Part shown: positions 26,939-36,402 of the stretch, piece after piece
Layout of the letters: each line of letters begins with the position of its first letter
How positions within the stretch are numbered: position 1 is the first letter of the stretch
Position numbers and translations under genes: made by a program
Assembly: GCA_020848035.1 (NCBI GenBank)
Contig: JADLAX010000015.1
Location: forward strand, 1-64,000
Length of the DNA stretch: 64,000 bases
Direction of reading: 5' to 3'
DNA from: Anaerolineae bacterium
Lineage (GTDB): Bacteria > Chloroflexota > Anaerolineae > Promineifilales > Promineifilaceae
Notes under the pieces: model-generated
What the model was told of the DNA's origin: nothing
The model's input: the letters and a program-made list of their open reading frames with translations, nothing else
Database searches by the model: none

Positions 26939-27562
26939 GTGGTAGAAGAAAGTTGGTATCAAAAAGAAAATCATCCCAAACTCATTGTCATTTCCGGTCC
27001 ATCCGGCGTTGGCAAAGACACCATCGCCCGTAAGCTGATTGATACGGACCCTGATCGTTTTTACTTTGTGGTAACGGCCACCACCCGGCCGCCAAGAGCG
27101 GGTGAGGTGCATGGCGTTGACTACTTTTTCTACAGCAACGATCAATTTGCCGAGATGATCGAAAACAATGATTTATTGGAATATGCCGTGGTTTACAACG
27201 ACTACAAAGGCATCCCCAAGCAGCAAATTCGCGATGCGCTCCAGAGTGGGCGGGACGTAATCATGCGGGTTGACGTGCAGGGGGCGGCCACGATTCGCAA
27301 GCTTATCCCCAACGTTATCTGCGTCTTCCTGACCACCGAAACGGAAGCCGAGTTGGTGCGCCGCCTGCGTGAGCGTAAGTCGGAAACGATCGAAGAGCTG
27401 AATTTGCGCATTGCGGTGGCCCGTCAGGAAATGAAGCGGATTCAGGAGTTTGACTACTGGGTCATCAACGCCGAGGGACGGCAGAAGCGCGCCGTGCGGG
27501 AAATTGAGAGCATTATCGAGGCGGCCCACTGCCAGGTACGGCAAAGCCCGATTGTGCTGTAA
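26939..27562 (+). CDS. gmk: Guanylate kinase
   Basis: A 207-residue enzyme that converts GMP to GDP. It has the P-loop ISGPSGVGKDT, the GMP-binding TATTRPPRAGEVHGVDYFF, and YNDYKGIPKQQI with DVQGAATIRK. The start is a GTG at 26939, preceded by AAGAGG; no ATG fits. A strong terminator lies just downstream. Confidence 0.96.
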   Translation: MVEESWYQKENHPKLIVISGPSGVGKDTIARKLIDTDPDRFYFVVTATTRPPRAGEVHGVDYFFYSNDQFAEMIENNDLLEYAVVYNDYKGIPKQQIRDALQSGRDVIMRVDVQGAATIRKLIPNVICVFLTTETEAELVRRLRERKSETIEELNLRIAVARQEMKRIQEFDYWVINAEGRQKRAVREIESIIEAAHCQVRQSPIVL

Positions 27563-27590
27563 AACTGTGCCCGGCGGCGCATAAAGAAAC

Positions 27591-27628
27591 AAAAAGCGGG
27601 ATGGTCGTTGGCGACCATCCCGCTTTTT
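27591..27628. terminator. Perfect 17-bp hairpin terminator
   Basis: AAAAAGCGGGATGGTCG (27591-27607) is repeated inverted at 27612-27628 with a TTGG loop and runs into T residues. A- and T-runs on both sides mean it can stop both the gmk and the convergent subtilase transcripts. Confidence 0.95.
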
Positions 27629-27673
27629 TTATCCTACTGGCAGACTAGCTGCCGCATAGGACCTTATTGATTG

Positions 27674-30600
27674 TTATTCGGCACCGTTGCTAATTTCACC
27701 GCTGAAGCAGGAAACGGCCGTACCTTCAAACAGATCCGTGGTCAGCTCGGCACAGTTCGTCCAGTCCATGGGCTGACGGCCGTACATCTGGTAGGTCACC
27801 GTGTAGGTCTCGCCAGGAGCGCCAGGGGTGGAGAAGACGTCAATTTCGTACGAACCATTCGGGTAAGACGGAGCCGGAGCGTCGCCTACACCGTCGAGGT
27901 AGATCTGGCCACCGGTATTGCCGTATTTGTTCTCGGCACCAACGGTCAGGAAACCACCGTCACCATCGGAGATGGACGGGCCGTAGGTGAAGCTGATGTC
28001 TTCAAAGCCACTGTAGCCAATCCACACCTGGAAGGTGTTCAGTTCGCCGTCGCCATAGTTGGAGACGCCTTCCCATTCCACCACGATCCAGGAGTTGACG
28101 CCATCGGTCAGCGTGTTCACCAGAATGCGACCACCAAAGGCCGGGTTCAGGTCGGTCCAGAACGGAGCCAGGACGTTGTTTGGTGCATCTTCGCTGGGGA
28201 TGGGTTGGTTGATGTAGTTCACATCAGCGCCCGTGCCACCACCAACAACGATGTAACCGTTGGAAACAACACCGATGGTGTTATAGACCTCACCAGCGTA
28301 AACAAACGCCGGTACCGTCACGTTGGAGATGCTTTCGTCGGAGCTGGTCAGGACGAGGGAGCCGCTAAAGCCGCCCAGGCCCAGGTAACCGGCCGGTGAA
28401 GCCAGCGGATCGACCGCGGCGTCCACGATGGACGGCGCAGCGCCGAACAAGGTACCGCTAGCGCTTAGCAGACGGCCGCTCAGCTGATCAGCATTTTGCA
28501 CGCTGCCGTTCACCAGGTACAGACCACGCGGCAACAGGTCGCTCATGTTGAAGTTGGCTTCATCAAAGCTGGTGTTGGTGATGGTGATCGTACATTCGGT
28601 GGCTTCTTTCGGAGCCAGGCTGGCGGAATCACAGGATTTGTCGATGCTCACGGGGGCTTCGTCACGAACGATCGTGATGGGGAAGCGCAGCTCGTGATCG
28701 CCGTGGGTCATGTAGACAACGGCCGTACGAACCTCACCCACCGGCACCGTGCTGGCATCCACATGGATGTTGATGGTCTTATCACGGCCAGCGCGGAGAG
28801 CCACAACAGCCGGTACGTCAACCATCAAACCATCTTCAGCTTCAACCGACAGCACCCACCAGGCATCGTAGCTCAGTTCGCTGTGCAGCGTACGCTGTAC
28901 AGTCATCTGGCCAGGCATGCTGGGGAAGTAGAGGCTGGGATAGTTGGAATTCCACAGGTCAGCTTCGTGCAGGTAGAAGTTGTCAACCGTTTCGGAGATG
29001 CTCAGGCCAGGATTGCCAGCAGCATTCAGATCAATGCGGCCGGAGCCAACATCGTAGGTATCAACCGGCGTAACGCCGTCTTCTTTCACCACACCGTCAA
29101 CCGTAGCCGTCAGCATCAGCGCCGATTTGATCTGGCCGGGGGTCCAGTCGGGATGCAGGGCTTTCAGCAGAGCGCCAGCGCCAGCGGTGTGCGGGCTGGA
29201 CATGGAAGTACCGCTCAACAGAGCGTGAATGCTAGGAACACCAATCGGTTCGGCCACGGACGGGGAGTAAGCAGCCAGAATGTTCACGCCAGGGGCGGTT
29301 ACGTCTGGTTTGCTGATACCCAACGTCTGGTTGGCACCACCACGGGAGCTGAAGGAAGCCATAACGTCACCCTGAACGGTAGCTTTCAAACCACCACTCA
29401 GCGTACCCATCACGTCATCGTGAGCCGCCATGAAGGCCAACAGAGCAGCACCCGCGTCATTCTGGATGTGGATGCTGGGAATCCAATGGGAGTCGGTGTT
29501 CAACGTTTGCAGGGCGGGGTTGTAGAGGATCATACCACCAGCGCCACCTTCAGCAGCATTGAAGCTCTTGCTAACGCGAGCATTGATACCGCGTTCGCAA
29601 ACAACGATTTCACCATTGAAGGTTCCCGGAGCAAAGGGATTTAAACAGAGGGCGTCGCCATAGTCAGCCGCCATAACAACCGGCGCGGGGCCGAAGCCAC
29701 CGGTGATGGTCACACCGTCGAGGGTCAATGTTTCGCCATCAGCTTCAAGCATCACGTTGGCTACGTAACCACGATCGTGGGTGCTGGCAGCAACCGTCAT
29801 GGTCCAGGGACCACGATGCGCCACGGTGTCGGCACCGGGGCCGGAGTTGCCCGCAGAAGCAGATACAAACACGCCATTGTCGTAAGCAACAGAGAAGGCC
29901 TGTTCAACGATGTCGTTGTACGGGTCGGTGCCGCCACCAATGGAGAAGTTGATAACATCAACGCCGTCGAGGATCGCCTGTTCAACGGCCGCAACCGAGT
30001 CACTGCCGTAGCAGCTGGAGGTGCCGGGTACGGAACCACAAACTTTGTAGGCAATGATTTGGGCGCGCGGAGCCACACCAGAGATGAGGCCCATGTTGTT
30101 GCCCAGAACGTTCACATCAACGTTGCTGTTACCGGCAACGGTGCTGGCGGTGTGGGAACCATGACCGTCGTTGTCACGAGCGGTGAGGAATTCATCAGCC
30201 ATGAAGGCGCGGTTGGCTTCGAAGGTCGCCATAAAGCGGTAAGCGCCAATGATTTTGTTGTTACAATCAAAGCTGATACCCAGATCGTCGCCATCGGCCT
30301 GTACGCTGCCCAGATCACAGGTGTAGGACTGAGCCGGTTCGTCGTAGGCATTGCCATTGGGGTCGGGATCGGAGAAGGAGGGGTTTTCTGGCCAGATACC
30401 AGAGTCCAAAATACCAACGATCACGCCTTCACCCGCGTTTTCCTGGCCGCCGAGAGCGTTCCAAACGGTCGGAGCGCCAATCCACTGCGGACCAACGTCG
30501 GTGTTCAGCTCAAATTCTTGATCCAGGTAGATGCCGGTAACGCCGGTGAGGCTGGTGATGGCATCCAGGTTAGCGCCACTTACGCGGGAAATGGCCAAAC

Positions 30601-30910
30601 CATTGAATACGGTGTCGTATTCATAGGTAACCTGGCCATAAGCGGAAAGGGTATCTTTGAGGGTACCAGCGTCGATGGATTCATCGACGGTGATAATAAT
30701 GTTGACTTCTTCCAGTTCGCCAACTTCAACGCGATTCGCCGCAGCGGTCTTGTCGTTGGTGAAGGTGGAGTCAACGGTGACATCACCTGTGGCAGTGAGG
30801 CCCCCGTCCTGAGCGAAGCCAAGGGAAGCTGAGGAAAGAACCAGGACGAGTGTCAGCAGCGCCAGAAGCGTCAATGAAAGTACACTCTTTTTTGGGTTTT
30901 TCTTAAACAT
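27674..30910 (-). CDS. Large secreted subtilisin-like serine protease (S8) with PA domain
   Basis: A 1078-residue exported protease. A signal peptide (about residues 8-34) is followed by an I9-type inhibitor propeptide (about 67-135). The catalytic domain has Asp169 (GILDSGIW), His250 (DGHGSHTASTVAG), oxyanion Asn355 (SASAGNSGPG) and Ser569 (SGTSMSSPHTAG). A protease-associated domain is inserted at about 385-515, as in plant-type subtilases. The C-terminal third holds beta-sandwich modules, including a DUF11-like stretch. ACAGGAGAACAG precedes the ATG. It probably degrades extracellular protein, and it has few ACGGCCGT octamers for its length. Confidence 0.95.
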   Translation of the reverse strand: MFKKNPKKSVLSLTLLALLTLVLVLSSASLGFAQDGGLTATGDVTVDSTFTNDKTAAANRVEVGELEEVNIIITVDESIDAGTLKDTLSAYGQVTYEYDTVFNGLAISRVSGANLDAITSLTGVTGIYLDQEFELNTDVGPQWIGAPTVWNALGGQENAGEGVIVGILDSGIWPENPSFSDPDPNGNAYDEPAQSYTCDLGSVQADGDDLGISFDCNNKIIGAYRFMATFEANRAFMADEFLTARDNDGHGSHTASTVAGNSNVDVNVLGNNMGLISGVAPRAQIIAYKVCGSVPGTSSCYGSDSVAAVEQAILDGVDVINFSIGGGTDPYNDIVEQAFSVAYDNGVFVSASAGNSGPGADTVAHRGPWTMTVAASTHDRGYVANVMLEADGETLTLDGVTITGGFGPAPVVMAADYGDALCLNPFAPGTFNGEIVVCERGINARVSKSFNAAEGGAGGMILYNPALQTLNTDSHWIPSIHIQNDAGAALLAFMAAHDDVMGTLSGGLKATVQGDVMASFSSRGGANQTLGISKPDVTAPGVNILAAYSPSVAEPIGVPSIHALLSGTSMSSPHTAGAGALLKALHPDWTPGQIKSALMLTATVDGVVKEDGVTPVDTYDVGSGRIDLNAAGNPGLSISETVDNFYLHEADLWNSNYPSLYFPSMPGQMTVQRTLHSELSYDAWWVLSVEAEDGLMVDVPAVVALRAGRDKTINIHVDASTVPVGEVRTAVVYMTHGDHELRFPITIVRDEAPVSIDKSCDSASLAPKEATECTITITNTSFDEANFNMSDLLPRGLYLVNGSVQNADQLSGRLLSASGTLFGAAPSIVDAAVDPLASPAGYLGLGGFSGSLVLTSSDESISNVTVPAFVYAGEVYNTIGVVSNGYIVVGGGTGADVNYINQPIPSEDAPNNVLAPFWTDLNPAFGGRILVNTLTDGVNSWIVVEWEGVSNYGDGELNTFQVWIGYSGFEDISFTYGPSISDGDGGFLTVGAENKYGNTGGQIYLDGVGDAPAPSYPNGSYEIDVFSTPGAPGETYTVTYQMYGRQPMDWTNCAELTTDLFEGTAVSCFSGEISNGAE

Positions 30911-31733
30911 CTGTTCTCCTGTTTTAATGATACGTTGTAAGGTTAAATGCTTTATCGGTTATCTTCCGAGTTTGTAATGGGTAGAAAGCGTTTCGTACTA
31001 GATCGGCGGTCATTTACCCAGTTACTTGAGCAAACCGCGCCAGACTCAGCCAATGATTGACCAATTCTTGTGCAGTTTACTGAATTCAAACGGATGCTTG
31101 CTTTATATAATCACCTCCTTCGCAATTCTGATTTCTAACTTTATTGGTGGGTGCATGGGTAACTTTTCATAGGCGTAGGACTGCCCAGAAAAGATCACTT
31201 GACTGAGTTGAACGTTTACCCGGTTCAGTGTATGGTCAAACAGCACCTTCCATGAGTTGATCCGTGAGTGTTTCTATGCTTGCGTCTTTAGACACAGACT
31301 TGATTTCTGGAAAACTTGTCTTTCTATTTAACTGTTTTCAGCAATATCGTTAATTTGGGGCAGCTCTTAGTTCTTCTACTTCACGTGCTAAAATTACGCT
31401 ACTCTGCTCTTTTGGGAAATTATGTACAATGAGACTGGATTAACATATCTAGAGCAAATTACATTTACGCTTACGGAAAGATTTCGGATCGCAGGTACAC
31501 AAGCTGTTAGGTGATTGTCTAATGTTATTCACGTTCCTTCTTTTTGACAATCTTTTTGGTTGAATGTTATGTTTTCTTTATGGAGGCGGCGGGCTGATTT
31601 GTGGTTATCGCGAGGGGCAATTTTGTGGAGAGGTGGGAGATGAGCCGTGGAATGACCGTAAATTTTTGGAGAAAAGCGTTAACGGCCGTGTTATAATCCC
31701 CGTCATTCAACTTGAAAAAGCAGACACTGACTG
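30911..31733. other. Long AT-richer divergent spacer
   Basis: The 823 bases between the divergent subtilase and NACHT genes are visibly richer in A+T than the surroundings. No open frame longer than a few dozen codons looks coding, and no known structured RNA was recognised. It must hold both promoters; one for the NACHT gene is visible at 31689. A perfect anti-Shine-Dalgarno string occurs at 31111-31120 without a gene behind it. Confidence 0.6.
31689..31697 (+). promoter_or_regulatory. Extended -10 promoter element of the NACHT gene
   Basis: TGTTATAAT is a perfect extended -10 box placed 36 bases before the ATG. The -35 region is poor, which fits an extended -10 promoter. An ACGGCCGT octamer overlaps its left edge. 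Confidence 0.55.
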
Positions 31734-34154
31734 ATGCAACGATTCCAAAACTGGCAGTTTGACACCCTATCCTTTTTTCTCGGCCTGCTGTTGGGCGTGG
31801 TGCTAACTTACGGCGTGTTTCGCCTGCTGCCCTGGCTGCGGCGCACCTACGCCCGGGTGACTGGCTGGGTGCGTGAACGTATTGCCTACCTCCGTTCGGG
31901 TGTTTTGGTGCGCTACCTGGCCGAAACGGCCGCTTACGCCAACACCCACCATCTGCTGACCCATGAGACGAATCTGAACACTCTTTTTGTAAGTCCCCGC
32001 CTGGTGGCCCCGCTGGAAGACCCTGCGCTGCGGCCGGATGATCGTGGCACAACCGCGTTTGGCTACCTGTGGCCAGAGTGGGCCAGGGGCATGGGGCTGC
32101 CCACGCCGCCGACGATGACCGTGACGCAGCTGCTGCAAAACGGCCGTCGTGTCATCATCGCTGGCGAGCCGGGAGCGGGCAAAACCACCCTGCTGGCACA
32201 CCTGGCCTGGCGCGTCGCCTCGGCCAGCAGTGAAGGCAGCGATGCGTCGCTGGTCAACACCCTGCCGGTGCTGGTGCACGTGGCCGAGCTGGGACTGGCG
32301 GCCGGGGGCGAAATGCAAGACGCCGAAGTTGTGCTGACCAGCGCCCTGCAAAAGCGGGCCAATCCGCTGACCAGCCCCGGAATTAAAGATTTGCTGCACC
32401 AGAAGCTCAAAGCTGGGCAGGTGCTGCTGCTGCTGGACGGCTGGGATGAGCTGGCCGTGCCCAAACGGCCGAATGTGGGCGAGTGGTTGGAAGCCCTGCT
32501 GCACAAATACAAACAAACCCAGGTGTTTGTCGCCGCCGGGCTGTCGGGGCATGGGCTGCTGCTGGAGCTGGATTTTACCTGGACGACGCTGCTGCCGTGG
32601 CGGCTGGGTGAAGTCGAGAGTTTTGCGACCCAGGCGACCCAGGCACTGTCCGTCAGCCAACCGCCGCGCCCGACCTATTTTTGGCAGCCGGGCCAAACGG
32701 CCGTGGCTACTACCCTCAATTTTGCCCTACGCAGTGTAGGAAAAGCGGCCTCGGAAGCAAAACGGCCGCTGCCCCTCTACGAACTGCTCCTGCAAAGCAT
32801 TACGCGGCTTTCCGGTAAGCAGCCGCCCGACGACGAGACGCTCGCCTTTTGGCAGCAGCTGGCCTACCTGATGCTGCAAGATGGCAAGCTGGCGCTGGGA
32901 ACTGCGGAGGTAACGGCCGTTATCACCCCCCTGGCCACTGATGCCGAGGGGCAGGTCAATCGCACCCTGGTGGGCAAGCTGCAAAAATCGTTGAAGAGCA
33001 GCGCCCTGTTTGTCACCTGGGGCAATGGCAGTGTTAGCTGTCGCGGTACGCTGTGGCGGGACTTCCTGGCGGCGGGTTACCTGGTGGCCCAGGCGGATGA
33101 AGCGGCGGTCGCGGCCCATCTGTATGATGGCGAATGGGCCCAGGTGCTGCGTTTCTACGTGGCTCAGGTGAATCCAGCGCCGCTGGCCAAACAGCTGCTG
33201 CAAGGGCAAGACACCAGCCCGTCGCGGGAATCGGTATTCCAGGCGGCCTCCTGGCTGCCGCTGACGGCCGAAAAAGGGGAGTGGCGGCGGCAAACGATGA
33301 TTTTGCTGGGGCAGATGATTCGGGCAGCGACCTCGTTTACCAATGTGCTGCGCCACCGGGCGATGGCCGCGATGGCCCACTCGAACGAGCCGGGGGTGAC
33401 GGCTTTTGTCACGCAGCTGCTGGAGCGATCGGACCCGTTTTTGCGGCAGATTGGCGCGGCGGCCCTGGCCCGACTGGGCAGCGACCAGGCGATCGAGCAG
33501 CTGGCCGGTTTATTGACCGATGGGGACGAATGGGTGCGGCAAACGGCCGTCTCCGGCCTGTTGTTGCAGCAGCATCACCCCCTGGCAGAACGGCCGCTGC
33601 TGGCGGCGCTGCTCAGCGACGATGAGGTGCTCAGCCGAACGGTGGCCGAAGGGCTGGCCTTGAACGGGGCGCGCGGTGCGGAAATTTTGAAGGAAGCGCT
33701 GAGTGATGACGATGTGCAGGTGCGCCGGGCGGCGGTGCTGGGGCTGTCTTTGCTGGATGCGCCCTGGGTAGAAAAGCAGCTCATCCAGGTGGAGCGGCAC
33801 GACGACGAGTGGTACGTGCGCTCGGCGGCCAACGGGGCGCTGGAGGCGCTGCGGGCGCGGCGCAAGGCGGCGCGTTGGGAACCACCCAATCCGGCCGATC
33901 AGCGCTGGCTGACGATGGCCTACCGGCGTGACGGCAGCATTGTGCCCGACGGCGCAGCGGCACTGCCGTTCCTGGTGCAGCTCATTAGCGAATCGGACGA
34001 TACCAAACTGCGGGCGGCGGCGGCGACGCTGCTCAGCCACCTGCCCGCGTTGGATGCGATACCGGCGTTGGAAACGGCCGTGCGCGACACCGATTTCCGC
34101 GTGAGCGAGGCGGCCTTTACCACCCTCTGCCACCTGCGCCGCGCCTACGGGTAA
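31734..34154 (+). CDS. Membrane-anchored NACHT NTPase with C-terminal HEAT repeats
   Basis: An 806-residue protein. An N-terminal hydrophobic segment (about residues 10-32) is followed by a basic linker. The NACHT/STAND NTPase has Walker A GEPGAGKTTL (from residue 144), Walker B VLLLLDGWDEL (Asp235, Glu239) and a helical part. From about residue 500 to the end come HEAT-type repeats (for example LGSDQAIEQLAGLLTDGDEWVRQTAVSGLL). NACHT proteins act as ligand-triggered switches, and bacterial ones include antiphage sensors. Here no effector other than the membrane segment is visible, so defence is only a possibility. It is divergent from the subtilase. Confidence 0.9.
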   Translation: MQRFQNWQFDTLSFFLGLLLGVVLTYGVFRLLPWLRRTYARVTGWVRERIAYLRSGVLVRYLAETAAYANTHHLLTHETNLNTLFVSPRLVAPLEDPALRPDDRGTTAFGYLWPEWARGMGLPTPPTMTVTQLLQNGRRVIIAGEPGAGKTTLLAHLAWRVASASSEGSDASLVNTLPVLVHVAELGLAAGGEMQDAEVVLTSALQKRANPLTSPGIKDLLHQKLKAGQVLLLLDGWDELAVPKRPNVGEWLEALLHKYKQTQVFVAAGLSGHGLLLELDFTWTTLLPWRLGEVESFATQATQALSVSQPPRPTYFWQPGQTAVATTLNFALRSVGKAASEAKRPLPLYELLLQSITRLSGKQPPDDETLAFWQQLAYLMLQDGKLALGTAEVTAVITPLATDAEGQVNRTLVGKLQKSLKSSALFVTWGNGSVSCRGTLWRDFLAAGYLVAQADEAAVAAHLYDGEWAQVLRFYVAQVNPAPLAKQLLQGQDTSPSRESVFQAASWLPLTAEKGEWRRQTMILLGQMIRAATSFTNVLRHRAMAAMAHSNEPGVTAFVTQLLERSDPFLRQIGAAALARLGSDQAIEQLAGLLTDGDEWVRQTAVSGLLLQQHHPLAERPLLAALLSDDEVLSRTVAEGLALNGARGAEILKEALSDDDVQVRRAAVLGLSLLDAPWVEKQLIQVERHDDEWYVRSAANGALEALRARRKAARWEPPNPADQRWLTMAYRRDGSIVPDGAAALPFLVQLISESDDTKLRAAAATLLSHLPALDAIPALETAVRDTDFRVSEAAFTTLCHLRRAYG

Positions 34155-34156
34155 AG

Positions 34157-34185
34157 GTAGAGACGTTGCATGGCAACGTCTCTAC
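34157..34185. repeat. Perfect 13-bp inverted repeat
   Basis: GTAGAGACGTTGC (34157-34169) is repeated inverted at 34173-34185 with a 3-base loop, starting two bases after the NACHT stop codon. Confidence 0.9.
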
Positions 34186-34194
34186 GACACAAGC

Positions 34195-34230
34195 AAAAAA
34201 GCGCTCCTCAAACTTGAAGAGCGCTTTTTT
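34195..34230. terminator. Bidirectional hairpin terminator
   Basis: AAAAAAGCGCTC (34195-34206) pairs with GAGCGCTTTTTT (34219-34230); the loop TCAAACTTGA pairs further. It separates the convergent NACHT and fasciclin genes. Confidence 0.95.
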
Positions 34231-34232
34231 TC

Positions 34233-34267
34233 TTTTCACTTCTTACTTTTTACTTCTTACTTCTTCC
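34233..34267. repeat. Period-7 array ACTTCTT
   Basis: Four heptads (ACTTCTT, ACTTTTT, ACTTCTT, ACTTCTT) follow the terminator, just after the end of the fasciclin gene. Confidence 0.7.
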
Positions 34268-34272
34268 CCGCC

Positions 34273-35244
34273 TTACTCTTTCGGCCACGGACCCAGGATG
34301 ACGGTGTCTACCGCGTGAATCACGCCGTTGCTGGCGTTGATGTCGGCGATGATGACTTTGGCGTCGTCGTTGACATACAGATTGCCGTCAAAGAATTTCA
34401 GGCCAGCTTTTTCACCGCTCACCATGGTGACGTCACCGAGCAAGGTTAACGCTTTGTCGGAGAAGACTTCGCCTTCGATGACATGGTAGAGCAGAATGCG
34501 GGTCAGTTCCACCTCGTTGAAGGTGGTGGCGATGTTGTCGGCGTTGAGACCCAGCTTGGCGAAGGCGGCATCGGTCGGGGCGAAGACGGTCCATTCACCA
34601 CCAGAGAGCGTGTCGGCCAGGCCAACGGCCGTAACCGCCGCAACGAGGGTGTCAAAACGGCCGTCGCTCACCGCAATATCCACAATCGTGCCCGTGCTGC
34701 TGGTGGCAGCGCTGCTGCTGGAGCCACTGCTGGCCGGGGCCGCTTCTTTGGGCCACGGGCCAAGGATCACGGTGTCTACCGCGTGGATGATGCCGTTGGC
34801 GGCGTCGATGTCGGCAATGATGACTTTTGAGTCGTCGTTGACGTACAGGTCACCCTGGAAGAACTTCAGCCCGGCGCGTGCGCCATTGGCCATGGTCACA
34901 TCACCGAGCGCGGTCAGCGCCTTCTCGGAGGAAACCTCGCCGTTGATGACGTGGTAGAGCAGGATATCGGTCAGCTCTTCCTTGCTGAAGGCGGTGGCGA
35001 TGTTGTCGGCATTGAGGCCCAGCTTGGCGAAGGCATCATCGGTGGGGGCAAAGACGGTCCATTCGCCGCTAGAGAGCGTATCAACCAGGTCGGCGGCGAC
35101 CACGGCGGCGACCAGCGTTTCAAAGCGATCGTCGCCAATGGCAATTTCCGCGATGGTTTGGTCACCGTCGGCAGCGACCGACGGCACCAAAATTCCAAAG
35201 AGCAAGGCTAAAGCCAGTAAAGATTGAAGCACAACTTTTTTCAT
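34273..35244 (-). CDS. Secreted protein with two fasciclin (FAS1) domains
   Basis: A 323-residue exported protein. The signal peptide is MKKVVLQSLLALALLFGILVPSVAA. Two near-identical FAS1 domains (about residues 28-170 and 190-323) each contain GEWTVFAPTDDAFAKLGL or a close form, ILLYHVI and HAVDTVILGPWPKE. A Ser/Ala linker separates them. FAS1 domains mediate adhesion between cells or to matrix. The domains are so similar that a recent internal duplication is likely. ATG 35244 follows GGGAG; the upstream open frame is not signal-like. Confidence 0.93.
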   Translation of the reverse strand: MKKVVLQSLLALALLFGILVPSVAADGDQTIAEIAIGDDRFETLVAAVVAADLVDTLSSGEWTVFAPTDDAFAKLGLNADNIATAFSKEELTDILLYHVINGEVSSEKALTALGDVTMANGARAGLKFFQGDLYVNDDSKVIIADIDAANGIIHAVDTVILGPWPKEAAPASSGSSSSAATSSTGTIVDIAVSDGRFDTLVAAVTAVGLADTLSGGEWTVFAPTDAAFAKLGLNADNIATTFNEVELTRILLYHVIEGEVFSDKALTLLGDVTMVSGEKAGLKFFDGNLYVNDDAKVIIADINASNGVIHAVDTVILGPWPKE

Positions 35245-35299
35245 TTTTTCTCCCTTAAGCAAATATTTTTTATTCGAGATATGTAGACAATACCTCGAC

Positions 35300-35329
35300 A
35301 GTGTACAGCTTTTGTCTATGTATTGACAA
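35300..35329 (-). promoter_or_regulatory. Putative promoter of the fasciclin gene
   Basis: On the minus strand TTGTCA and TACACT are separated by 18 bases. The inverted pair TAGACAA (35284-35290) and TTGTCTA (35313-35319) overlaps it and could be an operator. Confidence 0.4.
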
Positions 35330-35504
35330 CATTTTTCAAACGCAATTAACAATTCCCTCATTTTTTGGCAGAGGCTTGCTGCTCAAAGAAGAAACTGTGT
35401 TTGTGGATGATGGGAAGAGAAAAAAGAGAGGAAACGGGGGTTACGGCCGTTATGGATCCCGATCTTGAGCTGGCCCGACGCAAGGTGGAAAGGAATGCGA
35501 GGAG

Positions 35505-35657
35505 GTGGGTATACGGCCGTTGATTGACCAACTCAGCTTCATCGAAGACAAACAGCGCTGGGGCTACCTGTTCCGTTTCGGCTTTTTTGAAATCAAACAG
35601 CCAGATTTTGAGTTGATTGCCAGGAATATGGGCATTCTAGAAGAAACAAATGGTTAA
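35505..35657 (+). CDS. Small open frame or gene fragment, 50 residues
   Basis: From a GTG at 35505 (or TTG at 35520) the frame encodes a charged peptide containing LIDQLSFIEDKQRWGYLFRF and FELIARNMGILEETNG. The sequence looks protein-like but matches no family I recognise. It could be a small gene or the tail of a lost one. The promoter and ribosome-binding evidence is weak. Confidence 0.3.
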   Translation: MGIRPLIDQLSFIEDKQRWGYLFRFGFFEIKQPDFELIARNMGILEETNG

Positions 35658-35678
35658 TAATAAGAGCGCAAGACCAAT

Positions 35679-36023
35679 CTAAGAGCTGCCCCACCAAAGC
35701 ACCATTGCTCCTGCGGTGTTTAGTAGACAGAAAACAACGGCGATGTAAGCTGGTAAGAGAATACCAAAGATAAAAAGCTTTCTGTATTGAATTGTGCTGT
35801 CTCTTTTTTGGGTAAAAAAGTACGCGGTAAGGATTGCAGCCCAGAGCAGAGAAATTATTAAAGGTACAACCAGGGTGATATCATGCGTCATCCCCCTGGC
35901 AAATGTGTAATCATCAAGAGTAAGTGGCCAATAAATCGTGACCCAAATATAAAACAGCAGCGCCGCTTTTTTACGCGTGCTGAAATCTTCAAATAGGATA
36001 GGTGCTTTATCGTATTGTTTCAT
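35679..36023 (-). CDS. Small hypothetical membrane protein, 114 residues
   Basis: After a charged N-terminus (MKQYDKAPILFEDFSTRKKA) there are three hydrophobic segments with aromatic residues. No family is recognised. It is the third of three small AT-rich membrane-protein genes on the minus strand. The ATG at 36023 is preferred over an upstream TTG, although both have weak ribosome-binding sites. Confidence 0.6.
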   Translation of the reverse strand: MKQYDKAPILFEDFSTRKKAALLFYIWVTIYWPLTLDDYTFARGMTHDITLVVPLIISLLWAAILTAYFFTQKRDSTIQYRKLFIFGILLPAYIAVVFCLLNTAGAMVLWWGSS

Positions 36024-36037
36024 GAGTAAATTTTGCC

Positions 36038-36319
36038 TTAAACCATTGAGCAATTTGCCTGAACCCTTCTGCCATTTTTTTTACGCTCTACAATAATCAT
36101 GGCGATTAGGCCAATTAATGTCAGGTGATTGTTTTGCAGGAATGCGTTTTCTGCAAAACCAGATGGCGCAAACCAATAAAAAACTTGCACGAGGCCAGCA
36201 ATACTGAATAAAAGCAGCGGCAACGTTTTCCACTTTAAAGTTAGAATCGCAAGCACAGTACCGCCCAAGCAGAGCAAACCCAGTCCGACAGTCAAACAAT
36301 TTATCAGAAATGTAACCAT
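36038..36319 (-). CDS. Small hypothetical membrane protein, 93 residues
   Basis: The protein starts MVTFLINCLTVGLGLLCLGG and has three hydrophobic segments and a basic C-terminus (ERKKNGRR). No family is recognised. GGAA lies 7 bases before ATG 36319. It probably forms a transcript with the small membrane genes on either side. Confidence 0.6.
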   Translation of the reverse strand: MVTFLINCLTVGLGLLCLGGTVLAILTLKWKTLPLLLFSIAGLVQVFYWFAPSGFAENAFLQNNHLTLIGLIAMIIVERKKNGRRVQANCSMV

Positions 36320-36402
36320 GTTGTTTTCCAAACACGAAAAAAGGGCCGCCATTGAAAATTAAACAATTGTCGATGAAGCTCATCGAATTTTCCCCTTGGT
36401 GT

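Noticed and set aside
31111..31120. The string TCACCTCCTT resembles the 3' end of 16S rRNA, and its complement is a perfect ribosome-binding site on the minus strand.
   Set aside because: No other 16S sequence surrounds it, and no start codon with an open frame follows on the minus strand.
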